From contig QCKZ01000014.1 of assembly GCA_003214975.1 (NCBI GenBank), positions 1-34,611 of the forward strand: DNA of 34,611 nt, given 5' to 3'. Under the pieces are notes generated by a model. That model ran no database searches and was not told where the DNA came from. It saw nothing but the letters and a program-made list of their open reading frames with translations. The DNA is from Prochlorococcus sp. AG-412-C21 (GTDB lineage: Bacteria > Cyanobacteriota > Cyanobacteriia > PCC-6307 > Cyanobiaceae). Position numbers and translations under genes: made by a program. How positions within the stretch are numbered: the stretch's first letter is position 1; each line of letters opens with the position of its first letter. This document shows positions 18,641 to 27,362 of this stretch, in pieces.

Positions 18641-19655
18641 AAATTTAAATAAACTATTTAATTATTCCTTATTAAAAATTGCATTAATACCAATAATGTT
18701 ATGGATAATTTCTTCATTAGTGTTTATTTTATTAAGAGTTGCTCCAGGCGATCCTGTTGATGCCATTCTTGGATCTGGTGCAGATGAGGTGTCAAGGGAA
18801 TTTCTAAGAAATAAATTGGGGCTAAATGAATCTTTAATAAATCAATATTTTTCCTACATTAAAGATATATTGCAATTAGATTTTGGCCAATCTCTTAGTA
18901 CTCAAGAGCCAGTCCTTAATATTATTCTTAAGTCATTGCCTGCAAGTCTTGAACTTGGTTTGTGTTCAATATTGAGTGCAATGCTAATTGGATTCCCATT
19001 AGGATTTCTTGGGTTAAGAAATAAAGGTAATAAGACTGACTATATTGTTAGAATATTTGGTATTGCTACATATGCGATTTCTCCTTTTTGGGGAGCAATG
19101 TTAGTGCAGTTATTATTTTCTGTATATTTTAATATTTTCCCAATTGGGGCTAGATTTCCAATATTTCAGCAACAACCACAAATTACAGGTTTTCTAATTT
19201 TAGATAGTATTCTTTCAAATAATATTATTGCTTTAAAAGATAGCCTTTATCATCTTGCCCTTCCTTCAATTACTCTTGGCTTTCTATTAAGTGGTATATT
19301 CAGTCGCTCATTTAGAGTAAATTTGGATAATACTTTGAAAAGCGATTATGTAAATGCCGCTATATGTAGAGGAATACCGAGAAAAAAAGTTTTTTTAAAC
19401 CATGCTTTGCCTAATGCTCTATTGCCAATTATCACTATTTCTGGTTTGACAATGGCTTCTTTAGCAGGAGGTGTTCTTTTGTTTGAAGTAAATTTTTCAT
19501 GGCCAGGTATTGCTTTAAGATTACATGAAGCAATTTCTCAGAGAGACTATACCTTGGTTCAAGGCATTGTAATTTTTACTTCTATGCTTATAGTTTCTTT
19601 AAATCTCTTTGTTGATATTTTAATTGCCTATTTAGATCCAAGAATAGAGTACTAA
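18633..19655 (+). CDS. ABC transporter permease, DppB/OppB type
   Basis: This is a 340-aa inner-membrane permease with about six helices. The N-terminal helix (MLWIISSLVFILLRVAPGDP) and the FLRNKLGLNE linker are typical of DppB. The EAA-like cytoplasmic loop RGIPRKKVFLNHALPNALLP, which contacts the ATPase, is intact. The ATG at 18633 is preferred to the adjacent TTG at 18630. It overlaps the upstream binding-protein gene by 8 nt. No DppC partner and no ATP-binding subunit follow; the next gene is on the opposite strand and its stop overlaps this one by 3 nt. The missing subunits must be encoded elsewhere if the transporter works. Confidence 0.93.
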   Translation: MSRNLNKLFNYSLLKIALIPIMLWIISSLVFILLRVAPGDPVDAILGSGADEVSREFLRNKLGLNESLINQYFSYIKDILQLDFGQSLSTQEPVLNIILKSLPASLELGLCSILSAMLIGFPLGFLGLRNKGNKTDYIVRIFGIATYAISPFWGAMLVQLLFSVYFNIFPIGARFPIFQQQPQITGFLILDSILSNNIIALKDSLYHLALPSITLGFLLSGIFSRSFRVNLDNTLKSDYVNAAICRGIPRKKVFLNHALPNALLPIITISGLTMASLAGGVLLFEVNFSWPGIALRLHEAISQRDYTLVQGIVIFTSMLIVSLNLFVDILIAYLDPRIEY

Positions 19656-21202
19656 TTTTTTAAGATTTCTTTAATAGTTTCTTGATCTAAAAAATGGAAA
19701 TCAAGTCCCATTTCTCTTTGGTTTTTAATTAATCTTGGGATCTCTTTGTCTTTAATATTTTTTATAAATTCAACTATAAATTTCGAAGATAAATTTTGTA
19801 CTAATGTTGGATCTGAACCAATAAAAGATTCACTTATTTTGAAGACATCATTATTTTCTTTATAACTATTATTAATTCTAATTGGAGAGAAATGACTTGC
19901 CCCTTCAATAATTAGAAACCTATTCGATCGATTATTTAAGGCAGAAAAAACTCTAAATTGTTCATTCATTAACGGAGTAATAAGGTCATATGTTCCACCT
20001 ATAAGTAGAGTTGGTATTTTAATACCAGCACTATTTTCTTTAGGCCATACTAAACTACCAAACGAATTAAAACCTATTATTGCACTCGCCTTATTAGCAT
20101 TATTTTTCTCAGTGAATGGTATCTCGCTCAATTGACATTGAAGTAATTTTGATAAATTTGTCAATGCAAAGTCTTTTAATGCCGAATTACATATTTCCTC
20201 AAGTTGATCATTTGGTTTGTTTCCCTCATATAAAAGTGCAATTAAAGCACCAAGTGAATGCCCCATTAATATATAAGAATCATTAGGTAAACCAAATTCC
20301 CCATTCTCATGAGCTTTTAATACAGCATCTAAATCTTTAATTCTATATAAGAAAAAGTCTGCACTACTTGGGATTGCTTCCTTACCTTCGAGGACTTCTT
20401 TAAATGATTTTAAATTACTTCCACTATGATCTATGAATGCTATTGGCCAACCCCTTTTAGTTAATTCGTTTCCTATCCATTTGAAATTATTAATTTCACC
20501 TCCAAGTCCTGGCATAAAAATTATGAGTTCTTTATCTTCTTTAGTTCTATTGCTTTTCCATATTTCAATTTCGAAAGGTTTTACTCGGTGAGGAGCATAA
20601 ATTTTTTTATTTATCTTTATAAGATCCGAAGTGAAATTATTTTCATTGTTTTTAAAGGGTTTTTCATTAATTTTCTCAAGATTATTTAACTTCGATATAA
20701 GATCTTGTTGAATTGATAATTCATTTCTCCATGATGAAATTATTAAAATTAAATTATCAATATCTAAAGATATTTCTTCTGAAGGTAATGCCTTAATGAT
20801 GTCTAAAGTTGAAACTTCTTTTTTATCATCTAATAGATTTTCTATAGTGTTATAAATTTCTATCCCATTTTTGTCATTAGGAACTTTAATTGTTTTGCTT
20901 AATTCTGTAAGAATTTTACGCCCTATCCAACTTCTTAAAACTTCTCTATTTAATCCCTCTTCTTTGAAAATTTTATATTCTAAAAATTTTGATAATTCAA
21001 AAACTTTTATTAATCCATTTTTTCTTAACCAATATATTAATTCTGTTGAATCATTTTTGTGTTTTTCTAATTTTGATAATTGTTCTATAGTAATAGGGAT
21101 TTGCATCTCTTCAAATTTAATATTTATCTTATCTGCAGCTTTTGAAACATTATTAAAAAATAAACCAGAAAAACCTAAAAAAATTATAAAAATGTATTTC
21201 AC
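19652..21202 (-). CDS. secreted DUF1400 / alpha-beta hydrolase
   Basis: This is a 516-aa protein with a signal peptide (hydrophobic residues 3-18, likely cut after VSKAA), a helical DUF1400-type N-terminal region (about 25-170), and an alpha/beta hydrolase domain from about residue 200. The nucleophile elbow is GHSLG (Ser316), with PGLGGE as the oxyanion-type loop at 231-236 and likely acid and His in GGTYDLITP and GASHFSPI. It is probably periplasmic or lumenal and may cleave esters; the substrate is unknown. The start is GTG at 21202 because an in-frame stop lies two codons upstream. It is divergent from the MFS gene with only 2 bp between start codons. Confidence 0.85.
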   Translation of the reverse strand: MKYIFIIFLGFSGLFFNNVSKAADKINIKFEEMQIPITIEQLSKLEKHKNDSTELIYWLRKNGLIKVFELSKFLEYKIFKEEGLNREVLRSWIGRKILTELSKTIKVPNDKNGIEIYNTIENLLDDKKEVSTLDIIKALPSEEISLDIDNLILIISSWRNELSIQQDLISKLNNLEKINEKPFKNNENNFTSDLIKINKKIYAPHRVKPFEIEIWKSNRTKEDKELIIFMPGLGGEINNFKWIGNELTKRGWPIAFIDHSGSNLKSFKEVLEGKEAIPSSADFFLYRIKDLDAVLKAHENGEFGLPNDSYILMGHSLGALIALLYEGNKPNDQLEEICNSALKDFALTNLSKLLQCQLSEIPFTEKNNANKASAIIGFNSFGSLVWPKENSAGIKIPTLLIGGTYDLITPLMNEQFRVFSALNNRSNRFLIIEGASHFSPIRINNSYKENNDVFKISESFIGSDPTLVQNLSSKFIVEFIKNIKDKEIPRLIKNQREMGLDFHFLDQETIKEILKN

Positions 21203-21204
21203 TT

Positions 21205-22434
21205 GTGATTAGTCCAAATAGTTTTCAAATTAGCAAAAATTGGTGGATTCAATTTCCATATCCTTTGAGGTTAATAACCAAGATAAGATTTTACGCTGCA
21301 TTTGGAGCAGGAGGTGTTATTTATTTAACATCACTCATTTTCAATAATATTGGGTTATCGGCAACAGATATCGGCTTAGGATTTACAATATCAGCAATAA
21401 TAGGTACCTTAACCAGATTCTTTACAGGAAATTATCTTAATAAAACAGGTAAAATACAATTTCCATTAATTGCTTCATCAATTCTAAGTATTGCTGCTAG
21501 CTTATTACTCATTTTTTCAAAAGATACTTTTTTTTACATAATTGGACAATCATTTGTTGGAGCTGCAGCAGGCATATATTGGCCTGCTGCTGAGTTTGGA
21601 GTTCCTTATTTTTGCAAGCCAATCGACACCCGAAAGGCTTATGCTCTTGTAAGGAGTTCAGAGGCTTTAGGAATATTTTTAGGAGTATTTTTAGGGGGGG
21701 TTATGACTAATTTTTTGTACTCCAAATCAATTTTTATAAATGATATTTTTTGTATGTTAGTTATTACATATTTAATATTGAGAAATAATTCTTCTATCAA
21801 AAGAAACTTAGAGAATTCCCAAAAAAGATTAGTAGATCCAATTAAAAAGGCCCAATTGAAATGGAATAAAAATTCAGCAATAATCATTTTATCTATTTTA
21901 TTGATAACTACTTCGTTAGCTTTGATTCAAGTAACTTTACCTTTGGATCTTGTTAAAGGTGGCGTATATCGGAATCCATTAAGTAAAGAAATCACTAGTC
22001 TTATAATTTCTATTCAGTTAATATTGTTGTTGTTTTTGCAATGGCCTGTAGGGTCATGGATTTCAAATAAAGGTAGATTATTTGGATTGAAATTTAGTTT
22101 AATAAACTTTTCTTTTGCTTCTTGTTTATTATTTATCTCTAGTTATTTAAATATACCTGCTATTTATTTGATTTCTTTCTCATTGATATTAGTAAGTTTA
22201 GGCACTGCTTCATTTCTTCCAACTTCAACAGATGTTGTTTTCAGAATAGCTCCTTCAAACAAAAAAGGTTTTGCTCTTGCTCTATTGTCGCAATGTTTCG
22301 CTATGGGTTATTTTTTTGGACCATTTATTTCTGGACGAATATTAGATCTATTTGGTTATGCTTCAATAATATGGCTATCTATTTCATGTTGTTGCTTTAT
22401 TATTTTTGCAATTCTATTTAAGAGATTATTTTAA
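21205..22434 (+). CDS. major facilitator superfamily transporter
   Basis: This is a 409-aa integral membrane protein with about twelve helices. The first begins near residue 30 (YAAFGAGGVIYLTSLIF). The MFS A-like loop after helix 2 is TRFFTGNYLNKTGKIQ, and helix 4-5 has FVGAAAGIYWPAAEFG. There is a longer central loop near residues 195-215 (NSSIKRNLENSQKRL). The substrate cannot be read from sequence; it resembles drug or sugar exporter-like MFS-1 proteins. The GTG start at 21205 is the only credible one near the first helix and abuts the divergent hydrolase gene. Its stop overlaps the DUF2834 gene end by 4 nt. Confidence 0.9.
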   Translation: MISPNSFQISKNWWIQFPYPLRLITKIRFYAAFGAGGVIYLTSLIFNNIGLSATDIGLGFTISAIIGTLTRFFTGNYLNKTGKIQFPLIASSILSIAASLLLIFSKDTFFYIIGQSFVGAAAGIYWPAAEFGVPYFCKPIDTRKAYALVRSSEALGIFLGVFLGGVMTNFLYSKSIFINDIFCMLVITYLILRNNSSIKRNLENSQKRLVDPIKKAQLKWNKNSAIIILSILLITTSLALIQVTLPLDLVKGGVYRNPLSKEITSLIISIQLILLLFLQWPVGSWISNKGRLFGLKFSLINFSFASCLLFISSYLNIPAIYLISFSLILVSLGTASFLPTSTDVVFRIAPSNKKGFALALLSQCFAMGYFFGPFISGRILDLFGYASIIWLSISCCCFIIFAILFKRLF

Positions 22435-22802
22435 TTAATCTTTTCTAATTCAATAATTCTTCTCTCTCTTAGAAATAAGAAAAAAGGTGCTGAGAATGCA
22501 AATGCAATAAGAAAAGTTCCAATGTAAACAATCCACATGTTCTTCATATTCAGTTTTTTTGATTCATTTACTATCCATATAAAAATAGCACTTGCTCCTA
22601 CTAATAAGTCTCTAGAAATTGACTGTGCTGCAGGGTTGGCATTCGCTAAGGAAACGAAGTTATTGATATCAAAACTATTTCCATATTCCTTAGCAAATTC
22701 GAAATTTGCCATCATTGGAAGGATAGCGCCTAATATAGATAGAAAAAGGTAAAGATAAGATAGTATCTGTTTATTATCTTTTAAAATGTTAAGTAAATTC
22801 AT
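22431..22802 (-). CDS. DUF2834 membrane protein
   Basis: This is a 123-aa protein with three hydrophobic stretches (about residues 15-33, 66-78, 89-108). The pattern YLYLFLSILGAILPMM, then a soluble loop with NNFVSLANANPAAQSISRDL, and a final FAFSAPFFLFLRERRI matches the DUF2834 family of bacteria. No function is established for the family. It is convergent with the MFS gene (4-nt overlap) and divergent from the PfkB kinase gene over 41 bp. Confidence 0.75.
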   Translation of the reverse strand: MNLLNILKDNKQILSYLYLFLSILGAILPMMANFEFAKEYGNSFDINNFVSLANANPAAQSISRDLLVGASAIFIWIVNESKKLNMKNMWIVYIGTFLIAFAFSAPFFLFLRERRIIELEKIN

Positions 22803-22843
22803 TTTTCAAAAATATTTCTTTTAATAATAGTATTTAAAATTTT

Positions 22844-23710
22844 ATGTTTATTGAAAATAATAATAAAGTTGAAGACTACAAATTTAAAAAAGGAAATTTA
22901 AATTTTGCTGTAGTTGGTCATGTTGAGTGGATGAATTTTTTAATGGTCGATCAATTACCAAAACCAGGAATTATTTCTCATTCTAAAAAGTCTCTTGAAT
23001 ACCCAGCTGGTGGAGGATCTGTTATCGCTAAAACACTTTCTGAATTAACAGAAAGTCAAATTCATTTTTTTACTGCATTAGGTAATGATGATTATGGAAA
23101 TAAATGCTTCAAAATTCTCTCCAATATGGGAATAAAGTTACATGTGGCATGGCGTGACAAACCTACCAGAAGAGGTTTTAGTATTATTGACTCTCAAGGT
23201 GAGAGAGCAATTACTGTTATTGGAGAGAGGTTAGCTCCAAAACATAAAGACAATTTAGAATGGGATATTTTAAAAAATATGGACGGAATTTTTATTACTG
23301 CATCTGATTCGGAAATATTTAAAATGGCCAGATCAGCTTCAATACTTTGTACGACTCCAAGAGTGGGATTAAATACGATTAATAAATCAAATGTTCTTTT
23401 GGATGGATTAATAGGCAGTAATCTTGATCCTGGGGAAGCGTTTTCTTTTTCTGAATTATCTATAAAGCCCAAATATACTATTAAAACTGAGGGAGAGAAT
23501 GGGGGCATAATATTTCCAGGAGGACGATATAAGGCTATTAAAAACAAAAAACCAAAGGTTGATTCTTATGGATGTGGCGATTCTTTCGCTGCTGCTATCC
23601 TTTATGGAATGGCATCTAAATTGAATATAGATAAAAGCTTAAATCTTGCTAAAATGATTGGAAGAAATGTTAGTGAATTTTTCGGCCCATATGCAGAAAA
23701 TGATGCATAA
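22844..23710 (+). CDS. PfkB-family carbohydrate kinase
   Basis: This is a 288-aa ribokinase-like kinase. The N-terminal substrate motif is EYPAGGGSVIAKTLSEL, with FFTALGNDDYGNKCFKIL next to it. The anion-hole and catalytic signature near the C-terminus is DSYGCGDSFAAAILYG, with catalytic Asp246; here Tyr and Cys replace the common Thr and Ala of DTGAGD. Substrates in the family include ribose, fructose, adenosine and others, so the sugar cannot be named. Cytosolic. The start ATG at 22844 agrees with an immediate beta-strand (NFAVVGHVEWMN). Confidence 0.9.
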   Translation: MFIENNNKVEDYKFKKGNLNFAVVGHVEWMNFLMVDQLPKPGIISHSKKSLEYPAGGGSVIAKTLSELTESQIHFFTALGNDDYGNKCFKILSNMGIKLHVAWRDKPTRRGFSIIDSQGERAITVIGERLAPKHKDNLEWDILKNMDGIFITASDSEIFKMARSASILCTTPRVGLNTINKSNVLLDGLIGSNLDPGEAFSFSELSIKPKYTIKTEGENGGIIFPGGRYKAIKNKKPKVDSYGCGDSFAAAILYGMASKLNIDKSLNLAKMIGRNVSEFFGPYAENDA

Positions 23711-23729
23711 TTAGTGATTTAAGACTTTT

Positions 23730-23921
23730 ATGAGTAATTTAGAAAATAAAAATAAAAATCTTCTTGTGGAAAACCTTATGGTTTTCTTTTTATTCACTGT
23801 TGTTTTAGTTTTTAAATCTTTGAAAACTTTATCTAGAATTTTTACTTATGGATTCTTAAAAAAAGAAATATTAACTACTAAAAGTAACTTAGGCTTAGAT
23901 ATGAAAATAAAAATAAAATAA
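23730..23921 (+). CDS. small single-helix membrane protein, unknown
   Basis: This is a 63-aa protein with a Lys/Asn-rich N-terminus (NLENKNKNLLVENL) and one hydrophobic segment (MVFFLFTVVLVF, about residues 17-28) followed by basic residues. No family is recognised. It starts 19 bp after the PfkB kinase and ends 3 bp before the next small gene, so the three look like one transcript. Low complexity makes the coding call moderate. Confidence 0.55.
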   Translation: MSNLENKNKNLLVENLMVFFLFTVVLVFKSLKTLSRIFTYGFLKKEILTTKSNLGLDMKIKIK

Positions 23922-23924
23922 GTA

Positions 23925-24278
23925 ATGAACAGATTTTTAGTTTTTTTAATTTTTGGAATTACCTTTTGGATCTTCAAAAAAATTAATTCTAAAAAAACTA
24001 AGAATTTAAAATTAGATAAATTTAAAAATAAACTTCAAAGCAAGCAAACAAATATTGAAAGAATTTTTTTAAGAGAGGAAGAAAAAACCTTTTCAAACCC
24101 TAATATAAATATCTATATTGGAACATACGATAATGAAGATAATATTAATAGAAAATTAAATATACACAGAGCAAGACTTTCAAAATTTAAGAAGTCTAAA
24201 TTAAATGGTGAAATGATATTTCAAGACGATGAACAAAGAATTTATAAAATTAATAACGGTAATAAAGTTTACTTATGA
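23925..24278 (+). CDS. small membrane-anchored protein, unknown
   Basis: This is a 117-aa protein with an N-terminal hydrophobic stretch (FLVFLIFGITFWIF, residues 4-17), then a very Lys/Asn-rich soluble region ending in NGEMIFQDDEQRIYKINNG. The C-terminal YIGTYDNEDN and FQDDEQRIYKI stretches look like folded beta structure, which argues for a genuine protein. No family is recognised. It is 3 bp downstream of the preceding small gene and convergent with the pentapeptide gene (11 bp between stops). Confidence 0.6.
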   Translation: MNRFLVFLIFGITFWIFKKINSKKTKNLKLDKFKNKLQSKQTNIERIFLREEEKTFSNPNINIYIGTYDNEDNINRKLNIHRARLSKFKKSKLNGEMIFQDDEQRIYKINNGNKVYL

Positions 24279-24289
24279 TTTTTAATTTT

Positions 24290-24808
24290 TTAGCTACATT
24301 CAAGACTTTCTCTTGTTGAAACGCCTGTGGTTGGATTAATACCATCAGCAATTTTACAAAGATTTCTTTGGTCTTCGCTATCAAGAATCGCAAAAGTAAA
24401 ATCTGCTCCATCTATTTGAGCTCCTGCAAAACTGCTGCCTGATGCAATCATATTTACTAACACAGCATTCCTAAGATCTGTTTTTTGGAAATTAACTCGA
24501 TCAGAAAGGGTGTCTGTAAGGTTTATTCCATTTAAATTGGAACCTTTTAAATCCGACAGGGTTAACGTAGTTCCATGTAAATCAACGTCGCTAAAGTCTG
24601 CGTCTCTCGCAACTGCTCCAGCTATTGAGGATAAATGCAGATCCTCTCCATGGAAATCATATCCTGTGATATCAGATCTTACATAACTTGGAACTTCATC
24701 TCCCTCGCCCTTTACAGCAACATTTGCTCCAGCAAAAACTGGAGAAGATAAAACTAAGAAAGAAAAAGTTATGCATAAAAAATATTTTAAAAAACTAAAG
24801 AATTTCAT
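24290..24808 (-). CDS. secreted pentapeptide-repeat protein
   Basis: This is a 172-aa protein with a clear signal peptide (hydrophobic 9-22, SSPVFA cut near residue 26), so it is lumenal or periplasmic. Residues 50-145 are pentapeptide repeats of the A[D/N]LxX type, such as DFHGEDLHL, ADFSDVDLHG, SNLNGINL, VNFQKTDLRNAVL and GADFTFAIL, predicted to form a right-handed quadrilateral beta-helix. A C-terminal pair of Cys (NLCKIADG and SLECS) may form a disulfide. It resembles the thylakoid lumen TL15/TL17 type of pentapeptide proteins. Function is unknown. Confidence 0.85.
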   Translation of the reverse strand: MKFFSFLKYFLCITFSFLVLSSPVFAGANVAVKGEGDEVPSYVRSDITGYDFHGEDLHLSSIAGAVARDADFSDVDLHGTTLTLSDLKGSNLNGINLTDTLSDRVNFQKTDLRNAVLVNMIASGSSFAGAQIDGADFTFAILDSEDQRNLCKIADGINPTTGVSTRESLECS

Positions 24809-24891
24809 ACCAAAAAATTTAAATATTTTTATTTTATAACAATTAGATAATTATTTAAATTGATGTATAAATTTGGAAGTTCTTTTTAAAA

Positions 24892-25413
24892 TTATTTAAC
24901 ACTATAAAATTTAATTCTAGGTTCTAAATTGGTTATGCAATCGAGAAGTTTTTTGTTATCTTTGCTATTCGTAACCTTGAACTCAGATTCAACTGTGCCG
25001 CCTTTATCTCTTAAAGCTTGATTTAAAACTATGGAACCGTTTTCGTCAGATACTGATCTATGAAAAGTTCCTCTAGGTATTCTTAAAATATATCCGCAAG
25101 ATTCTAATCTAACTTTATAAAAAGGATATTCCCACCCAAAATTAACAAGAAAAAATGTTCTTCCCCCAGAGATAGCCAATAGATTATCTTCTTGATTGTG
25201 ATGTATGTAGAATTGAAAATTATTATATTTGCCCTCATTTGGGGGACTAACTGCAGGACCACTGTGAATTACTAGATCTCTATAATTTGATTCATTAATA
25301 CTAATATCAAAAAACCTGACATCTTTTGTATCGCGAAACTTTTCATAACTTATCAATTCAAACATTTTTGATTTGTTTGGTTTGATAACTGGAATTTCTA
25401 AACTTGAGTTCAA
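24892..25413 (-). CDS. cupin-like protein
   Basis: This is a 173-aa protein with a single beta-barrel cupin signature: motif 1 FYIHHNQEDNLLAISGG and motif 2 GYILRIPRGTFHRSVS, matching the G-x5-PxG-x2-H pattern. The His and Glu residues could bind a metal. There is no transmembrane segment or signal peptide. The start is TTG at 25413, with an AAAGAAAA ribosome-like site just before it; an ATG at 25365 would give 157 aa and is a fair alternative. It lies 137 bp downstream of the transglutaminase-like gene on the same strand, but any link to that cluster is unproven. Enzyme and substrate are unknown. Confidence 0.7.
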   Translation of the reverse strand: MNSSLEIPVIKPNKSKMFELISYEKFRDTKDVRFFDISINESNYRDLVIHSGPAVSPPNEGKYNNFQFYIHHNQEDNLLAISGGRTFFLVNFGWEYPFYKVRLESCGYILRIPRGTFHRSVSDENGSIVLNQALRDKGGTVESEFKVTNSKDNKKLLDCITNLEPRIKFYSVK

Positions 25414-25550
25414 TTTTCTTTAAAGATTAAACAAATGAAAACAGATTTATATATCCTTGAACGTATCAACTAACACTAAAAAAGAAACATATTTTTAATT
25501 ATCTTTATTTCTTATTTTTAGAGGGTGAAATTAAATATATGTTTGAGGGT

Positions 25551-26408
25551 TTATTTGATTTCAATAGCTTTGATTTCCCATGACAATGTATTTTCTAGAT
25601 TATTTTTACCTATAAAATTACCTGTTACTACAGAAGTTAAATTAGATTTCGAAGAGGATACCAATGTTAAATATCTTTCGTCGATTAAACCCTTGCCGCT
25701 TGGATCAAAACCTCTCCAACCCGCACCTGGGATATATAATTCAGCCCAAGCATGTAAATCTAACTCAGAAGGTAACGGATCTTCAAAATGATAACCACTT
25801 ACAAACCTACTTGGGATCCCAATAGATCTACAAGCTTCAACCATAAGCATTGCCAAATCTCTGCATGATCCTATACGTTCTCTAAGTGTTCTGCTTGCTG
25901 GCCATGCTGGACCTGTATGTCTTTTGGTATATTTAACCCTATCTTGAATTATCTCAATTAATTGGTAAGTGAATGATAATGCGTTATTAATACTTCCTGC
26001 TAAAGCTTCTTGGGCAAGTTCAACGGCAGAAGGATCATGTTGTCCATTTGGCATCCACCCCTCTAATGCACCCTGTAAATCTCTGTTAATAATGCTTCTA
26101 CAAAAAGGTAATGTTAAATCTCTATTTTTAACTCCATCAATAATGTTTGGATGTTCAATAGTCTCAACTTCGCTAATCGATTCAATAATTAAGTTATCTG
26201 TGTATCCGTTGAATCTAATTCGATTAATCTCCTCGCCACTGGCAGCAAGTAATGGATAAATAATTTCTGGTTCTGGGGTTATTTTTAATTCAAAATTCTT
26301 CAACTTTTGAAATCCATTTGACCTAGGCTTTATACACAATCTATGCTCACCTAATTGAACAGAGTCTTCATATTTATATTCAAGTTTGTGAATGTATTTA
26401 ATTCTCAT
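25551..26408 (-). CDS. transglutaminase-like cysteine protease/peptidase
   Basis: This is a 285-aa protein of the bacterial transglutaminase-like superfamily. It has an N-terminal beta domain (YIHKLEYKYEDSVQLGEHRL) and a papain-like core with Cys182 in GSCRDLAMLMVEACR, His219 in DLHAWAELY, and Asp235 in GFDPSGKG. Such enzymes hydrolyse or rearrange amide bonds. It is encoded after alpha-E and circularly permuted ATP-grasp genes on the same strand, a conserved trio in many bacteria. The trio has been proposed to make and process peptide or amide linkages. There is no signal peptide, so it is cytosolic. Confidence 0.9.
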   Translation of the reverse strand: MRIKYIHKLEYKYEDSVQLGEHRLCIKPRSNGFQKLKNFELKITPEPEIIYPLLAASGEEINRIRFNGYTDNLIIESISEVETIEHPNIIDGVKNRDLTLPFCRSIINRDLQGALEGWMPNGQHDPSAVELAQEALAGSINNALSFTYQLIEIIQDRVKYTKRHTGPAWPASRTLRERIGSCRDLAMLMVEACRSIGIPSRFVSGYHFEDPLPSELDLHAWAELYIPGAGWRGFDPSGKGLIDERYLTLVSSSKSNLTSVVTGNFIGKNNLENTLSWEIKAIEIK

Positions 26409-26419
26409 TAATATACTTC

Positions 26420-27361
26420 TTAATTAATAAAATATTTTTCTTGAATGAGATCATTTAATTTATTTAAATCAATTTGTAATGAATCGATTGCCTCATGTAA
26501 ACCATCATTGATTATATCTTCAATTCTTATATAATTCCATTTTGCTTTAAGCAAACCTCTCATGCATTCTAATTCTGTAGGGTTTTCTAGAGGAGGAGAG
26601 GAATCTATCATTCTAAGAGTATTGCTTATCCCATCAAGACAGTATCTTACTGATCTGGGAAAAATTGGATCAAGTAAAAGAAATCTTGCGACTGAATTAG
26701 GCTTTATAGAATTTTGCTCTGCTTTTCTAAACATCTGATAGGCGCCAGCTGAGCGTAAAAGAGCAATCCATTGCAACTCATCAAGAACTCCTCCAAGCTC
26801 ATCTATGCTGGGAAGAAGTAAATAATATTTAACATCTAAAATCCTAGAAGTTTTGTCAGCTCTCTCAATTAATCTTCCAAGAATGCTAAATCTCCAAGCA
26901 AGGTCTTTGCTTAGAGTCGCGTCTGTAATTCCATAAAAAAGCTGACATTCTCTCCTTATTTCACTTAATTGTTCTTGTCTTGGCTTATTCCATATTGCTT
27001 CTCCTTCTAGCATATTCCAATATAGAATATTAATTTGTTCCCACATTTCTGTGGTCATCACGTCTCTGATTTGTCGTGCGTTTTCTCTTGCCAATTGAAT
27101 GCAAGAAATTATACTGTTTGGATTTAAACGATCTCTTATTAAAAAATTAATAACGTCATCAGGTTTGTTCTCTGGGAATCTTTTATCAAAAGATTCTCTG
27201 TCACTTGAAGCATCTATTAATGGGAGCCAAGGTTCTGCACTCCCTGGTGGACAATCTAATGACATTGCTTCACTTACTTCAACGAAACGAGATATATTTT
27301 CTGCACGTTCTAAATAACGATTGATCCAATAAAGTGACTCTGCTACACGACTTAAAAGCAT
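26420..27361 (-). CDS. alpha-E domain protein
   Basis: This is a 313-aa all-helical protein of the alpha-E (former DUF403) family. The signature N-terminus MLLSRVAESLYWINRYLERAENISRF is unmistakable. Further family segments are ARQIRDVMTTEMWEQIN and FSILGRLIERADKTSRIL. The biochemical role is unknown; the family is almost always encoded beside a circularly permuted ATP-grasp protein, as here (1 bp between the two genes), and is thought to be its partner. The transglutaminase-like gene follows 11 bp later, so all three are one transcript. Confidence 0.93.
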   Translation of the reverse strand: MLLSRVAESLYWINRYLERAENISRFVEVSEAMSLDCPPGSAEPWLPLIDASSDRESFDKRFPENKPDDVINFLIRDRLNPNSIISCIQLARENARQIRDVMTTEMWEQINILYWNMLEGEAIWNKPRQEQLSEIRRECQLFYGITDATLSKDLAWRFSILGRLIERADKTSRILDVKYYLLLPSIDELGGVLDELQWIALLRSAGAYQMFRKAEQNSIKPNSVARFLLLDPIFPRSVRYCLDGISNTLRMIDSSPPLENPTELECMRGLLKAKWNYIRIEDIINDGLHEAIDSLQIDLNKLNDLIQEKYFIN

Positions 27362-27362
27362 T

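Noticed and set aside
25525-25791. 88-aa plus-strand frame opposite the transglutaminase gene
   Set aside because: It lies almost wholly antisense to a well-supported enzyme and encodes nothing recognisable.
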